A stretch of 60,465 bases of DNA from Oscillospiraceae bacterium (GCA_022508925.1 JAFLUF010000003.1:1-60465), one strand, 5' to 3'. Numbered from the stretch's first letter, positions 34,337 to 42,938 are shown. Notes: generated by a model from the letters alone, not told the origin. Translations and numbers: made by a program.

Positions 34337-35500
34337 ATGGACATCAAGGAAAAAGCGCTTGAAATGCACGAAAAATGGCAGGGCAAGATAGAGGTCATCT
34401 CCCGCGCGCCGATAAAGACGCGCGAGGACTTATCCACTGCGTATACTCCGGGAGTTGCGCAGCCGTGCCTTGAGATACAGAAAGACCCCGAACTCGCTTA
34501 CAAATACACACGCCGAGGAAATCTTGTCGCGGTAATTACCGACGGAACGGCGGTCTTGGGTCTGGGCGACATAGGCGGTCTTGCGGGAATGCCCGTTATG
34601 GAGGGAAAATGCTGTCTGTTCAAGGAGTTCGGCGGGGTCGACGCGTTCCCTCTTTGCGTAAAGAGCAAAGACGCCGATGAAATAGTCCGCACGATAGAGC
34701 TTATTTCGGACAGCTTCGGCGGAATAAACCTCGAGGATATTTCCGCGCCGAGATGCTTTGAGATAGAGGCGAAGCTGAAGGAAAGACTGGACATTCCCGT
34801 GTTCCACGACGACCAGCACGGAACGGCTATCGTAGTGGGGGCGGCGCTTATCAATGCCGTTAAATGCGCGGGCAAAAACCTCGGTGATATTACTGTCGTG
34901 ATAAACGGCGCCGGCTCGGCGGGGATAGCGATAGGAAAATTCCTGCTGAATTTGGGCGTGGGGAACCTCATAATGGTTGACCTTTGCGGAATAATAAACC
35001 GTGATGACAAATACGAAAATCCCGCGCACGCCGAAATTGCACAACTTACAAACAAGAAGAACTTAAAAGGCACTCTCGCGGACGCGCTTGTAAAAGCGGA
35101 CGCCTTTGTGGGAGTTTCAAAGCCGAATCTCGTTACGCCGGAAATGGTAAAGTCAATGGCTGAGAAACCCATTTTGTTCCCTATGGCAAACCCCAATCCC
35201 GAGATAACCTACGACCTCGCCAAGGAAAGCGGAGCGTATATCGTCGGCACAGGCAGAAGCGACTATCCGAACCAGATTAACAACGTGCTTGTTTTCCCCG
35301 GAATTTTCAAGGGGGCGCTTGCCGTAAGAGCCAAGGCGATAACAGAGGAAATGAAGCTCGCGGCGGCAAAGGCAATCGCTGAGCTTGTGCCCGAGGACAA
35401 GCTGTCGCCGGATTATATAATCCCGTCCGCGCTTGACAAGAGCGTAGCGGACGCGGTGGCGAAGGCTGTATCCGAGTGTTGGAAGAAAAACAATGCGTGA
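34337..35500 (+). CDS. NAD(P)-dependent malic enzyme
   Basis: Oxidative decarboxylation of malate to pyruvate and CO2. 387 residues, the short bacterial form. YTPGVAQPCLEI, the catalytic Tyr region; GTAVLGLGDIGGLAGMPVMEGK; CFEIEAKLKERLDIPVFHDDQHGTAIV split by eye as FEIEAKL and PVFHDDQHGTAIV, with the metal-binding acidic residues; VINGAGSAGIAIGK, the nucleotide loop; and FALANPNPEI-like FPMANPNPEI. AAGGAGA precedes the ATG. Cofactor preference is not assignable by eye. Confidence 0.95.
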   Translation: MDIKEKALEMHEKWQGKIEVISRAPIKTREDLSTAYTPGVAQPCLEIQKDPELAYKYTRRGNLVAVITDGTAVLGLGDIGGLAGMPVMEGKCCLFKEFGGVDAFPLCVKSKDADEIVRTIELISDSFGGINLEDISAPRCFEIEAKLKERLDIPVFHDDQHGTAIVVGAALINAVKCAGKNLGDITVVINGAGSAGIAIGKFLLNLGVGNLIMVDLCGIINRDDKYENPAHAEIAQLTNKKNLKGTLADALVKADAFVGVSKPNLVTPEMVKSMAEKPILFPMANPNPEITYDLAKESGAYIVGTGRSDYPNQINNVLVFPGIFKGALAVRAKAITEEMKLAAAKAIAELVPEDKLSPDYIIPSALDKSVADAVAKAVSECWKKNNA

Positions 35501-35507
35501 TTTAAAC

Positions 35508-35598
35508 AATGCGGAATTCGGAATTAAGGTTGTGACCGGTACGCTGTCCACAGGGCATAAACCAACCGAATTTGAAAAATAATTACGAATTACGCATT
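35508..35598. repeat. 91-bp inverted-repeat (MITE-like) element
   Basis: AATGCGGAATTCGGAATT at 35508-35525 matches the inverse of AATTACGAATTACGCATT at 35581-35598 in 16 of 18 positions. No coding content. It lies 8 bp after malic enzyme and 37 bp before the TSCPD gene. Confidence 0.65.
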
Positions 35599-35634
35599 AA
35601 GCATTACGAACTTGAAATATAAAGGAGTTTTATC

Positions 35635-35889
35635 ATGACTTATGAATACACACCGCGCGGCGTTTGCTCTCAGAAAATGATACTTGACATTGAGGACAAC
35701 GTGGTAAAAAGCCTTAAGGTATTGGGCGGCTGCAACGGAAATCTACAGGGTATCTCAAGGCTTGTAGAGGGGCTTTCGGTAGACGAGGTCATCAAAAGGC
35801 TTGAGGGGATACGCTGCGGAATGAAGCCCACCTCCTGCCCCGACCAGCTTGCAAGCGCGCTTAAGCTGATAAAGGAGGAGAGCAAATGA
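35635..35889 (+). CDS. TSCPD domain protein
   Basis: 84 residues, a stand-alone TSCPD domain (TIGR03905-like). The C-terminal signature TSCPDQLASAL is intact, with GGCNGNLQGIS and IRCGMKP providing further Cys residues. The same domain ends vitamin B12-dependent ribonucleotide reductases; free-standing copies have no known function. AAAGGAG precedes the ATG, and the stop overlaps the metF start by 4 bp, tying it to one-carbon metabolism. Confidence 0.88.
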   Translation: MTYEYTPRGVCSQKMILDIEDNVVKSLKVLGGCNGNLQGISRLVEGLSVDEVIKRLEGIRCGMKPTSCPDQLASALKLIKEESK

Positions 35890-36767
35890 TCCCCGAGCTT
35901 TTTAAAAACGGGAAAACGGTATTTTCGTTTGAGATATTCCCGCCAAAAAAGGACGGCTCTATCGAGAGTATTTACAAAACGCTTGACGGTCTTTCCGACT
36001 TGCATCCCGATTTTATAAGCGTTACATACGGCGCGGGAGGAAGCGCCGCGGGCGCGTCAACTCATGAGATCGCAGGAATAATTAAGAAAAAATACCGCAC
36101 GAGATGTATCGCTCATCTCACCTGCGTAAACTCCACAAAAGAGGACATTGACCGCGCTATTGAGGAATTCAGGCAGTCAAACGTAAAAAACATTTTGGCG
36201 CTCAGAGGGGATATAAATCCCGATATCGAGCCTAAGAAGGACTTTCCGCACGCGTCCGATCTGATCTCGTACATAAAATCACACAGCAGTGATATATCTG
36301 TTTCGGGAGCTTGTTATCCCGAGGGTCATGTCGAATCGGACTCGCTCGAAGAGGATATCGAAAACCTGAAAATAAAGGTAGACGCGGGCGCGGAGCATCT
36401 TATATCACAATTATTTTTCGACAACGGCGCGTTTTACAGCTTTCTTGACAAGGTTCGCGCAAAGGGCATAAACGTGCCGATAGAGGCGGGAATAATGCCG
36501 TGCGTAAACGCGAATCAGATAAGGCGTATGATAGCGCTTTGCGGAGCGTCGCTGCCCGAAAAGTTTACAAAGCTTATCGCGCGCTACGGAGATGACGCGG
36601 AAGCAATGCGCGACGCGGGAATAGCTTACGCGATAGACCAGATAATAGACCTCGCGGCAAACGGCGTTGACGGCATACACCTTTATACGATGAACAACCC
36701 GTATGTCGCGCGGAAGATCAGCGAGAGCGTTTCAAGCGTTTTAAACTCAAACACAGAGAAGGTATAA
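35886..36767 (+). CDS. metF: Methylenetetrahydrofolate reductase
   Basis: FAD enzyme that reduces 5,10-methylene-THF to 5-methyl-THF for methionine synthesis. 293 residues, standard bacterial length. [74 protein letters not shown] and [16 protein letters not shown] are the classic MetF blocks. It is followed by thiG after 2 bp and by a methionine synthase activation gene. Confidence 0.95.
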   Translation: MIPELFKNGKTVFSFEIFPPKKDGSIESIYKTLDGLSDLHPDFISVTYGAGGSAAGASTHEIAGIIKKKYRTRCIAHLTCVNSTKEDIDRAIEEFRQSNVKNILALRGDINPDIEPKKDFPHASDLISYIKSHSSDISVSGACYPEGHVESDSLEEDIENLKIKVDAGAEHLISQLFFDNGAFYSFLDKVRAKGINVPIEAGIMPCVNANQIRRMIALCGASLPEKFTKLIARYGDDAEAMRDAGIAYAIDQIIDLAANGVDGIHLYTMNNPYVARKISESVSSVLNSNTEKV

Positions 36768-36769
36768 AT

Positions 36770-37534
36770 ATGGAAAACGACACACTGAAAATCGGCGGAA
36801 AAGAATTTAACTCGCGGTTTATTCTCGGAAGCGGAAAGTTTGACCTTGAGCTTATAAACGCGGCGGTAAAAAACGCGGGAGCGGAGATAATCACGCTGGC
36901 GGTAAGAAGAACAAACAGCTTTTCGGGGAATATACTCGACTATATTCCCGAGGGTGTTACGCTGCTTCCGAATACCTCGGGCGCGAGAAACGCCGAGGAG
37001 GCGGTCAAGATCGCGAAGCTTGCGCGCGAAGTCGGCTGCGGAGAGCTTATAAAAATAGAAGTCATTCACGACTCTAAGTACCTGCTCCCCGACAACTACG
37101 AAACCGCCAAAGCCTGCGAACTGCTGGCGAAGGAGGGATTTACGCCGCTTCCGTATATGTACCCCGACTTGTACGCGGCGCGCGATATGCAGAACGCGGG
37201 CGCCGCGGCGATAATGCCGCTTGCGGCTCCGATAGGCACCAACAAGGGGCTTGCGACAAAGGAGTTTATCCGCATTTTGATCGAGGAGATCGACCTTCCG
37301 ATAATTGTTGACGCGGGCATAGGCAGACCCTCTCAGGCGTGCGAGGCTATGGAAATGGGCGCGGCGGCGGTTATGGCAAACACGGCTATCGCTACCGCGG
37401 GAAATATCGTGCAAATGGCAGAGGCGTTCAAAAACGCGATAAACGCGGGGCGCGCGGCTTATCTTGCGGGAATGGGCAGAGTTCTGGACAAAGCCAGCGC
37501 AAGCTCTCCGCTTACAGGCTTTATCGGAGACTGA
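36770..37534 (+). CDS. thiG: Thiazole synthase
   Basis: Builds the thiazole phosphate ring of thiamine from deoxyxylulose phosphate, dehydroglycine and ThiS thiocarboxylate. 254 residues. [48 protein letters not shown] with the Schiff-base Lys, [22 protein letters not shown] and NTAIATAGN are typical ThiG blocks. No thiS, thiF or thiH is seen in the window and no TPP riboswitch upstream. It is embedded in a methionine/folate operon. Confidence 0.93.
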   Translation: MENDTLKIGGKEFNSRFILGSGKFDLELINAAVKNAGAEIITLAVRRTNSFSGNILDYIPEGVTLLPNTSGARNAEEAVKIAKLAREVGCGELIKIEVIHDSKYLLPDNYETAKACELLAKEGFTPLPYMYPDLYAARDMQNAGAAAIMPLAAPIGTNKGLATKEFIRILIEEIDLPIIVDAGIGRPSQACEAMEMGAAAVMANTAIATAGNIVQMAEAFKNAINAGRAAYLAGMGRVLDKASASSPLTGFIGD

Positions 37535-37543
37535 CGAAATCCT

Positions 37544-38248
37544 ATGAGCAATAAACCCGTAATAAACCGCGAAGACGCGTACAGGTACATGGGCATTCGC
37601 GAGCCGTTTTCGGAAAACGTTGACGAAAAAACAGCCGAGACCGCTGACAAATGCGAGGCGGAGCTGTTATCGGTAATTAAGCCGAGGTTTACATGGCGTG
37701 TTTTCAATATCATTCGTAACAAGGACGGGATTTTTCCCGAGGGCTGTGACTTCGCGCTTGAGGGAAAGAGCATCGAAAAGCACCTTGACGGCTGTGAAAA
37801 GCTTGCGATAGTTTGCTCTACGCTGTCGGCGGACTGCGACAAATTTATTTCAAAAATGAGCGTTTGCGGGGCGCTTGAAATGCTGGTGAGCGACGCTCTC
37901 GCAAGCGCGTATATCGAGCAGATAAGCGAAGACGCGCTTTCCGACCTGCTTGAAAAAAACGCGGGGTATTCCTCGACATGGATATTCGGGGCGGGCTATG
38001 GGGATTTTCCGCTCGAGGTTCTTCCGAAGCTTATCTCGGCGGCGGACGCGGCGCGCAAGGTCGGTATCTCAACGACCGCGTCAAACACTCTTATCCCCTC
38101 GAAATCCATTGTAGGAATAGCGGGACTTTCAAAAAAACCGTTCGTCGCTCACGAAAAAAGCTGTGAAAGCTGTAATCTTCGCGAGACCTGCGAGTTTCGC
38201 AGAAGAGGAGACATCTGTGAATTGCATACAAAAAAATCCACCGACTGA
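37544..38248 (+). CDS. Stand-alone methionine synthase (MetH) activation-domain protein
   Basis: 234 residues. GYGDFPLEVLPKLISAADAARKVGI, then TLIPSKSIVGIAGL, is the signature of the vitamin B12-dependent methionine synthase activation domain, which binds SAM and reactivates oxidised cobalamin. In many Clostridia this domain is encoded apart from the rest of MetH. A Cys cluster near the C-terminus (CESCNLRETCEF) is an extra feature. The final codons form part of the downstream terminator stem. The other MetH modules are not in this window. Confidence 0.88.
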   Translation: MSNKPVINREDAYRYMGIREPFSENVDEKTAETADKCEAELLSVIKPRFTWRVFNIIRNKDGIFPEGCDFALEGKSIEKHLDGCEKLAIVCSTLSADCDKFISKMSVCGALEMLVSDALASAYIEQISEDALSDLLEKNAGYSSTWIFGAGYGDFPLEVLPKLISAADAARKVGISTTASNTLIPSKSIVGIAGLSKKPFVAHEKSCESCNLRETCEFRRRGDICELHTKKSTD

Positions 38249-38262
38249 ACGGTGGATTTTTT
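38231..38262. terminator. Bidirectional terminator overlapping the end of the activation-domain gene
   Basis: AAAAAATCCACC pairs with GGTGGATTTTTT; the stop codon lies in the loop. A-run and T-run allow use by the convergent LRR gene too. A closely related hairpin is at 40865. Confidence 0.9.
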
Positions 38263-38281
38263 ATGCCTGTTATGATATGTC

Positions 38282-40507
38282 TTATTTCTTTTTCTTGGAA
38301 ACAACAACCGCCGCGCCGGCGAGAGCGAGAAGCCCCATTGTGAGCGAAAGCTCCGCAAAGCCTGTGTTGGGGTTAGCCGTTGTTCCGGAATTATTGGCGG
38401 AATTGTTGGTGCTGCTTGTGTCGGAGACTGTGTAGTCATCATCGTCGGCAGGATTTGAAAGTCGTGTGGCAGACAGGATATATTCGCTGAAATGGTTTGT
38501 CTTAAACACGATGTAACCGTCGACAACTTCGGCGCTCAGACGTGTATATCTGCCGCTGTCCGATACGCGGTAAACAAATATCGTCTTGCCGACGAGCGCC
38601 TCGGGAACAGGTATCTTAACGGTAACATAGCCGTTGGGCTGGATCTTTTCGCCGTTTAATGTGAAATTTATCTCGTAGGAGAACTGAGTATTGCTTTCAT
38701 TAGAACTTTTCGGCTCTACCGAGAACTCCGCACCCGCAGGGAATACGCCCTCTTCAAATGCAGCCGAAACGCCATTAGACTCGACCTCTATAACTTCCGG
38801 CTCTTTATCATCGTCCGGCTCTGTAACCTCAGGGGCTTCAGTGGCTTCGCCGTTAAAGCTGTAACCGTTTGCTTTAGCAAAAGTCTCGGCGTAAGAACCG
38901 GGCGTGCCGTTTATGTTTTTAAGACCGGAGCTTGAAAATGCCAACGGGTCAATAACCGTAACGCTTTCGGGAATGTCTATGCTTGTAAGGCTTGGACAAG
39001 AACCAAAAGCATAACTTCCAATTGTCGTCACGCTGTCCGGAATTGTTACGCTTGTAAGGCTTGAACACCATGCGAAAGTAAGATCGTCAATTTTGGATAC
39101 GCCGTTGGGAATTACTATACTTGTAAGGCTTTCACAACCATAGAATGCATCTTCTCCGATCTCGGTTACGCCATCAGGAATTATTATGTCTTTAAGACTT
39201 TTACAACCATGGAAAACCCACCGCCCAATCTTTGTTACGCTGTCGGGGATCGTTATGCTTTCAAGACTTTCACAGCTCACAAAGAGATCATTCGCAATTG
39301 AAGTTATGCCATTAGGTATGTTTACACTCTTAAGATTCGTACAATTACTGAACGCAAACGTATCAATCTTTGTTACGCTGTCGGGAATAGTTACGCTTGT
39401 AAGGCTTTTGCAGCCGCTGAAAGCGTACATATCAATTGAAGTTACGCCGTCGGGGATAGTTATACTTTCAATACCTGTGTGTGCGAAAGCATATTCTCCG
39501 ATTCTTGTTATGCTATTGGGGAGCGTTATTTCCGTCAGACCGCTACAGCCTTCAAAGGCGCGTGATCCAATCCACTTCACACTATCAGGAATAGTTATTT
39601 TTGTAAGATTAGTGTGTCCGTAGAAAGCGCGTTCGCTTATACTTTCTACATTATCCGGAATTATAACTTCTTTAACACTGTACAAACACCTAACCAGATA
39701 ATTTCTATCGATAAACAATCCGTTTTCGTCATAATTTCCGCTGGAAATATTGATCGCGTCACATAGATCATATATCTCGTCTGTGCTGTATTCCTTACCC
39801 TTGTAGGAAATTGCCGCAAGGCTTCTGCAGTCGGTGAAAACTTCGGAGTCTTGAATATAAGTCACACTGTCGGGAATAGTTATGCTTTCAAGACTTATGC
39901 AGCTACTGAATGCTTTGGTGTTAATTGCAGTAACACTATCCGGAATGGTTATATTTTTAAGGTTTTTGCAGTAATAAAATGTTCCATCGGAAATATAAGT
40001 CACGCCGTTAGGAATGACTACACTCTCAAGGTTTGTAAAGGCAAAAGCGTAGGAATTAATATAGGTCACACTGTCGGGAATTACTACGCTTGTAAGACCG
40101 GAGCTGTAAAAAGAACGATCGCCAATAATGGTCACACTGTCGGGAATTGTTATGCTTGTAAGGTTGTCACAGTCAATGAAAGCACGATCTACAATCGTTG
40201 TCACACTGTTGGGAATAGTTACTTTTGTAAGATTTCTGCAGTTTTTGAAAGCTTCATAACCGATCATAACTACACTTTGACCGTTTACCGTACTGGGAAT
40301 ATTAACTTCGGTAACGCTTTCATCTTCCAAGCCCATTACCACCAGAGTATCCGGATAGTCAGGGTCGGTGTTCGGCAAGAAAATAAGTCCGTCCGAAACG
40401 ATACTTTCCTCCACCACTATCGCGCTCGACACAAGCGCTGTCGCCGGCATTAAAGCAGCCGCCATGGCTGCCGCGATGACCGCCGCGCCAAGTTTTTTAA
40501 ACTTCAT
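38282..40507 (-). CDS. BspA-type leucine-rich-repeat surface protein with NPxTG anchor
   Basis: 741 residues. Signal peptide (MKFKKLGAAVIAAAMAAALM), then roughly 18 LRR_5/BspA repeats of about 23 residues between about 60 and 530 (pattern L-T-S/K-I/V-T-I-P-D-S-V-T-x-I-G-x-x-A-F). An acidic linker follows, then a module of about 110 residues also present in the protein at 40915-42324, and a sorting tail of NPNTG, a hydrophobic stretch and SKKKK. It is thus exported and probably wall-anchored by a sortase; no sortase gene is in the window. BspA repeats bind host or matrix proteins in other species; the ligand here is unknown. Expression probably depends on a palindromic operator in its promoter. 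Confidence 0.9.
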   Translation of the reverse strand: MKFKKLGAAVIAAAMAAALMPATALVSSAIVVEESIVSDGLIFLPNTDPDYPDTLVVMGLEDESVTEVNIPSTVNGQSVVMIGYEAFKNCRNLTKVTIPNSVTTIVDRAFIDCDNLTSITIPDSVTIIGDRSFYSSGLTSVVIPDSVTYINSYAFAFTNLESVVIPNGVTYISDGTFYYCKNLKNITIPDSVTAINTKAFSSCISLESITIPDSVTYIQDSEVFTDCRSLAAISYKGKEYSTDEIYDLCDAINISSGNYDENGLFIDRNYLVRCLYSVKEVIIPDNVESISERAFYGHTNLTKITIPDSVKWIGSRAFEGCSGLTEITLPNSITRIGEYAFAHTGIESITIPDGVTSIDMYAFSGCKSLTSVTIPDSVTKIDTFAFSNCTNLKSVNIPNGITSIANDLFVSCESLESITIPDSVTKIGRWVFHGCKSLKDIIIPDGVTEIGEDAFYGCESLTSIVIPNGVSKIDDLTFAWCSSLTSVTIPDSVTTIGSYAFGSCPSLTSIDIPESVTVIDPLAFSSSGLKNINGTPGSYAETFAKANGYSFNGEATEAPEVTEPDDDKEPEVIEVESNGVSAAFEEGVFPAGAEFSVEPKSSNESNTQFSYEINFTLNGEKIQPNGYVTVKIPVPEALVGKTIFVYRVSDSGRYTRLSAEVVDGYIVFKTNHFSEYILSATRLSNPADDDDYTVSDTSSTNNSANNSGTTANPNTGFAELSLTMGLLALAGAAVVVSKKKK

Positions 40508-40547
40508 ACAATATCCTCCATTTTTCTGCGGGTAAATGCCCTATTTA

Positions 40548-40602
40548 TTATCCGCAAGTATATTTTTCAGCGGATAAACATATTATAGCGGAAAATCCGC
40601 TA
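40548..40602. promoter_or_regulatory. Candidate operator: palindrome plus second inverted repeat
   Basis: TAGCGGAAAATCCGCTA (40586-40602) is a perfect 17-bp palindrome lying between the -35 and -10 of the LRR promoter. Just downstream in that transcript, TTATCCGC (40548-40555) and GCGGATAA (40570-40577) form a second inverted repeat of the same TCCGC/GCGGA half-sites. The divergent XRE gene is the natural candidate for the binding protein. Confidence 0.68.
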
Positions 40603-40610
40603 AATGTCAA
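40582..40610 (-). promoter_or_regulatory. Promoter of the LRR surface protein gene
   Basis: Minus strand TTGACA (40605-40610), 17-bp spacer occupied by the palindrome, TATAAT (40582-40587). GGAGGATATTGT precedes the ATG. Confidence 0.88.
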
Positions 40611-40651
40611 GTATTTTTTTAATTTTTCCGATAATATAATTGGTGATTTAT

Positions 40652-40867
40652 ATGCCTTTTTACAGACGTATCCGCGAGCTTCGTGAGGACAACGACCTCA
40701 AACAGCGTGAGCTCGCCGAAATTCTCTTTTGCAGTCAGCGTGTTTACAGCAATTACGAGCGCGGAGACCTGGATATCCCGACCGAGGTGCTTATAAAATT
40801 AGCTAAGTTTTACGGCACAAGTGTAGACTATATTCTCGGGCTTACTGATGTGAGAGATAAAAAATAA
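40652..40867 (+). CDS. Small XRE-family HTH regulator, probable local repressor
   Basis: 71 residues from the ATG at 40652, with TTGGTGA upstream; an earlier in-frame GTG-type start is less likely. A single Xre HTH: RIRELREDNDLKQRELAEIL, then QRVYSNYERGDLDIPTEVL and LAKFYGTSVDYILGLTD, which is the most common clostridial repressor form. No effector domain. It diverges from the LRR gene over a shared region with GCGGA/TCCGC inverted repeats, so autoregulation and control of the surface gene are likely (inference). Confidence 0.86.
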   Translation: MPFYRRIRELREDNDLKQRELAEILFCSQRVYSNYERGDLDIPTEVLIKLAKFYGTSVDYILGLTDVRDKK

Positions 40868-40895
40868 ATCCACCGTTCAAACGGTGGATTTTTTA
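40865..40895. terminator. Bidirectional terminator
   Basis: AAATCCACCGT pairs with ACGGTGGATTT around TCAA, followed by TTTTAT. It serves the XRE gene and the convergent NPxTG gene and resembles the hairpin at 38231. Confidence 0.9.
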
Positions 40896-40914
40896 TGTCT
40901 GTTGTGAAATAGCC

Positions 40915-42324
40915 TTATCTCTTTTTCTTGGAAAGCAGAACCGTCGCGCCCGCGAGAGTCGCAAGCCCTAAGGTAAACGTAATTCCTCCCGCAACACCCG
41001 TGTCGGGATTTGCAGCGGTGCCGGAGTTGTTATTGTCAGTTGAGGTATCAGTGCTGTTGCTTGCGGATATATCGTCATCATCATCGTCATCTTCAATAGG
41101 GTTTGAAAGTCGTGTGGCAGACAGGATATATTCACTGAAATGGTTGGTTTTAAATACCACATAACCGTCAACGACTTCGGCGCTCAGACGGATATATGTG
41201 CCACTGTCCGATACGCGGTAAACAAATATCGTCTTGCCGGCGAGCGCCTCGGGAACGGGTATCTTAACGGTAACATAGCCGTTGGGCTGAACCTTTTCGC
41301 CGTTTACCGTGAAATTGATTTCGTAGGAAAATCTGCTGTTGTTATCAGAGCTGATTGGTTCTACCGTGAACACCGCGCCCGCGGGAATCACGCCATCATC
41401 AGCAGTAGCGGTAACGCCGTTGGACTCAAACTCGTCGGGTTTTGCGACATCGGGAGTATCATCAGCTTCCCCTGTGTTATCATCGGGAGTATCACCGGCT
41501 TCTCCTGTGTTATCTTCGGGAGTATCACCGGGTTCCCCTGTGTTATCATCGGGAGTATCACCGGCTTCCCCTGTGTTATCATCGGAAGAACCGCCGGCAG
41601 AGCTACCACCGGAAGAACTGCCGGAACCGCTGGAAGCTCCGCTGTAAGAACCGTCGCTCGAGATCTGCTCAGCAGTAAGTATAAACGCAGAAGCGTGGCT
41701 CATAGTGATGGTGATAGCGCCGTTATTATTGATGAGAAGAGCCGCAGCATCCAGAACCCTGCCATCATCACTGATATAGTAGAGATACATTCTGTTCCTG
41801 CTGTCGACATTGACATTGAACTTAAGATCATACGCAAAGCCGAAGTTGCCGGAAGCACGGGACATGATGATGTAAGAATCCTTAGCTATAACTCTGTTAA
41901 TAATCGTATTGCCAACCGCGATCATACAATCCTCAGTGGTCTGCTGGATAACCGTACCAAAATCGAAAGACTTATTAGGCATTTTAGCAACCTGGTTAGC
42001 GGCGATATCTACATTATAGGTCAGACCGTCTACGCCTGTAGGAGCAAGATTTTTAAGTTTTACATCCAGTCCACTGGTTTTTAGAAGCGCGATGCTGTTC
42101 TCGTCGAGCTTAGTATCGGTACCGGTCTCTATCTCAACATAATAAGGGTTACCACTTTTAATTGCATTCATGATTTCGCTAATAGCAAGAGTACCGCCCG
42201 CCTTGGGCTTGACGTCGTCAAGCTTAATAACGACGTAGTCAACTGCGCCTACGGTTGCTATGGAAGAACAACACATAACAGCAGCCGCCAAAAAGCACGC
42301 AAAAATTTTTCTTATGATTTTCAC
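40915..42324 (-). CDS. NPxTG-anchored surface protein
   Basis: 469 residues from a GTG at 42324 with GGAGGA upstream. Signal peptide (KIIRKIFACFLAAAVMCCSS), an N-terminal domain of about 200 residues with no recognised family, a Ser/Gly linker, and an acidic linker with near-identical 11-residue repeats (GDTPDDNTGEA type, about four copies). The C-terminal module is shared with the LRR protein: PNGYVTVKIPVPEAL, TIFVYRVSDSG and VFKTNHFSEYILSATRLSNP. The sorting tail is NPDTG, hydrophobic stretch, SKKKR. Probably exposed on the wall; binding partner unknown. Confidence 0.85.
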   Translation of the reverse strand: MKIIRKIFACFLAAAVMCCSSIATVGAVDYVVIKLDDVKPKAGGTLAISEIMNAIKSGNPYYVEIETGTDTKLDENSIALLKTSGLDVKLKNLAPTGVDGLTYNVDIAANQVAKMPNKSFDFGTVIQQTTEDCMIAVGNTIINRVIAKDSYIIMSRASGNFGFAYDLKFNVNVDSRNRMYLYYISDDGRVLDAAALLINNNGAITITMSHASAFILTAEQISSDGSYSGASSGSGSSSGGSSAGGSSDDNTGEAGDTPDDNTGEPGDTPEDNTGEAGDTPDDNTGEADDTPDVAKPDEFESNGVTATADDGVIPAGAVFTVEPISSDNNSRFSYEINFTVNGEKVQPNGYVTVKIPVPEALAGKTIFVYRVSDSGTYIRLSAEVVDGYVVFKTNHFSEYILSATRLSNPIEDDDDDDDISASNSTDTSTDNNNSGTAANPDTGVAGGITFTLGLATLAGATVLLSKKKR

Positions 42325-42409
42325 TTGAAAAAATCCTCCTTAATTTATAATTCTTTTACTGCGGGATATCCGCAACAATACACTACCGTTATACCACAGA
42401 ATATTCCGG

Positions 42410-42493
42410 TCAAGCAGAAGAATACGCCCTCCGCCGTTGTTGTCGACAGCATAGACAATGCAGAGCCGCCGCGCCAAGTTTTCTTAACTTCAT
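42410..42493 (-). pseudogene. 5' remnant of a surface-protein gene, now a 27-codon leader ORF
   Basis: GGAGGATTTGGC and an ATG at 42493 open a frame reading MKLRKLGAAALHC and ending in TGA at 42410. The first ten residues and the DNA around the start match the beginning of the LRR gene at 40507 (MKFKKLGAAV, with the same CGCGCCAAGTTTT block). The signal peptide is frameshifted or lost after that. It sits under a consensus promoter and ahead of the NPxTG gene, so it may also be translated as a leader peptide. Confidence 0.6.
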
Positions 42494-42548
42494 GCCAAAT
42501 CCTCCGTTTTGTTTTATAAAAATAGGAATTTATCTTTATTCCGATAAT

Positions 42549-42577
42549 ATTATATCATTATAAATATAATTTGTCAA
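42549..42577 (-). promoter_or_regulatory. Promoter upstream of the remnant ORF and NPxTG gene
   Basis: Minus strand TTGACA (42572-42577), 17-bp spacer, TATAAT (42549-42554). The leader to the NPxTG gene would be about 220 nt and include the remnant ORF. Confidence 0.85.
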
Positions 42578-42641
42578 GCGTATAAGTGTAATTTATTATC
42601 TTAATATAGTTTATAATAATTAACAAAAGGGGGAAGTATTT

Positions 42642-42938
42642 ATGAATATTGCACAACGCTTAATATACTTCCGCGAAAAGAGAGGTATAACTACAAATAA
42701 ATTGGCAAACCTCGCGGGAGTATCCCAAAGCCATCTGCGGGAAATTGAGCTCGGACAGCGAAACCCTACCGTTGAAACACTTTCCTTTTTCTGCGAGGCG
42801 CTCGGTATCAGCCTTGAAGAATTTTTCCGCGAAAACGAGTGTGAGATAAACCCGTGCCTTATGACCGCAATAAAACGTCTCTCCGACAAACAACAGCAGA
42901 ATCTCGCCGATTTTCTGAACTCGATGCATAAAGAATGA
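42642..42938 (+). CDS. XRE-family HTH regulator
   Basis: 98 residues. AAAGGGGGAAG precedes the ATG. Residues 1-60 are an Xre HTH: RLIYFREKRGITTNKLANLA, GVSQSHLREIELGQRNPTVE and LSFFCEALGISLEEFF. The C-terminal 30 residues form a further helix (MTAIKRLSDKQQQNLADFL), seen in regulators of the SinR-like type. It diverges from the NPxTG gene, repeating the layout of the other XRE-surface gene pair. Confidence 0.85.
   Translation: MNIAQRLIYFREKRGITTNKLANLAGVSQSHLREIELGQRNPTVETLSFFCEALGISLEEFFRENECEINPCLMTAIKRLSDKQQQNLADFLNSMHKE

Noticed and set aside
35500-35634. Riboswitch ahead of the metF-thiG operon
   Set aside because: No TPP, SAM or cobalamin consensus could be found; the space is taken up by the inverted-repeat element.
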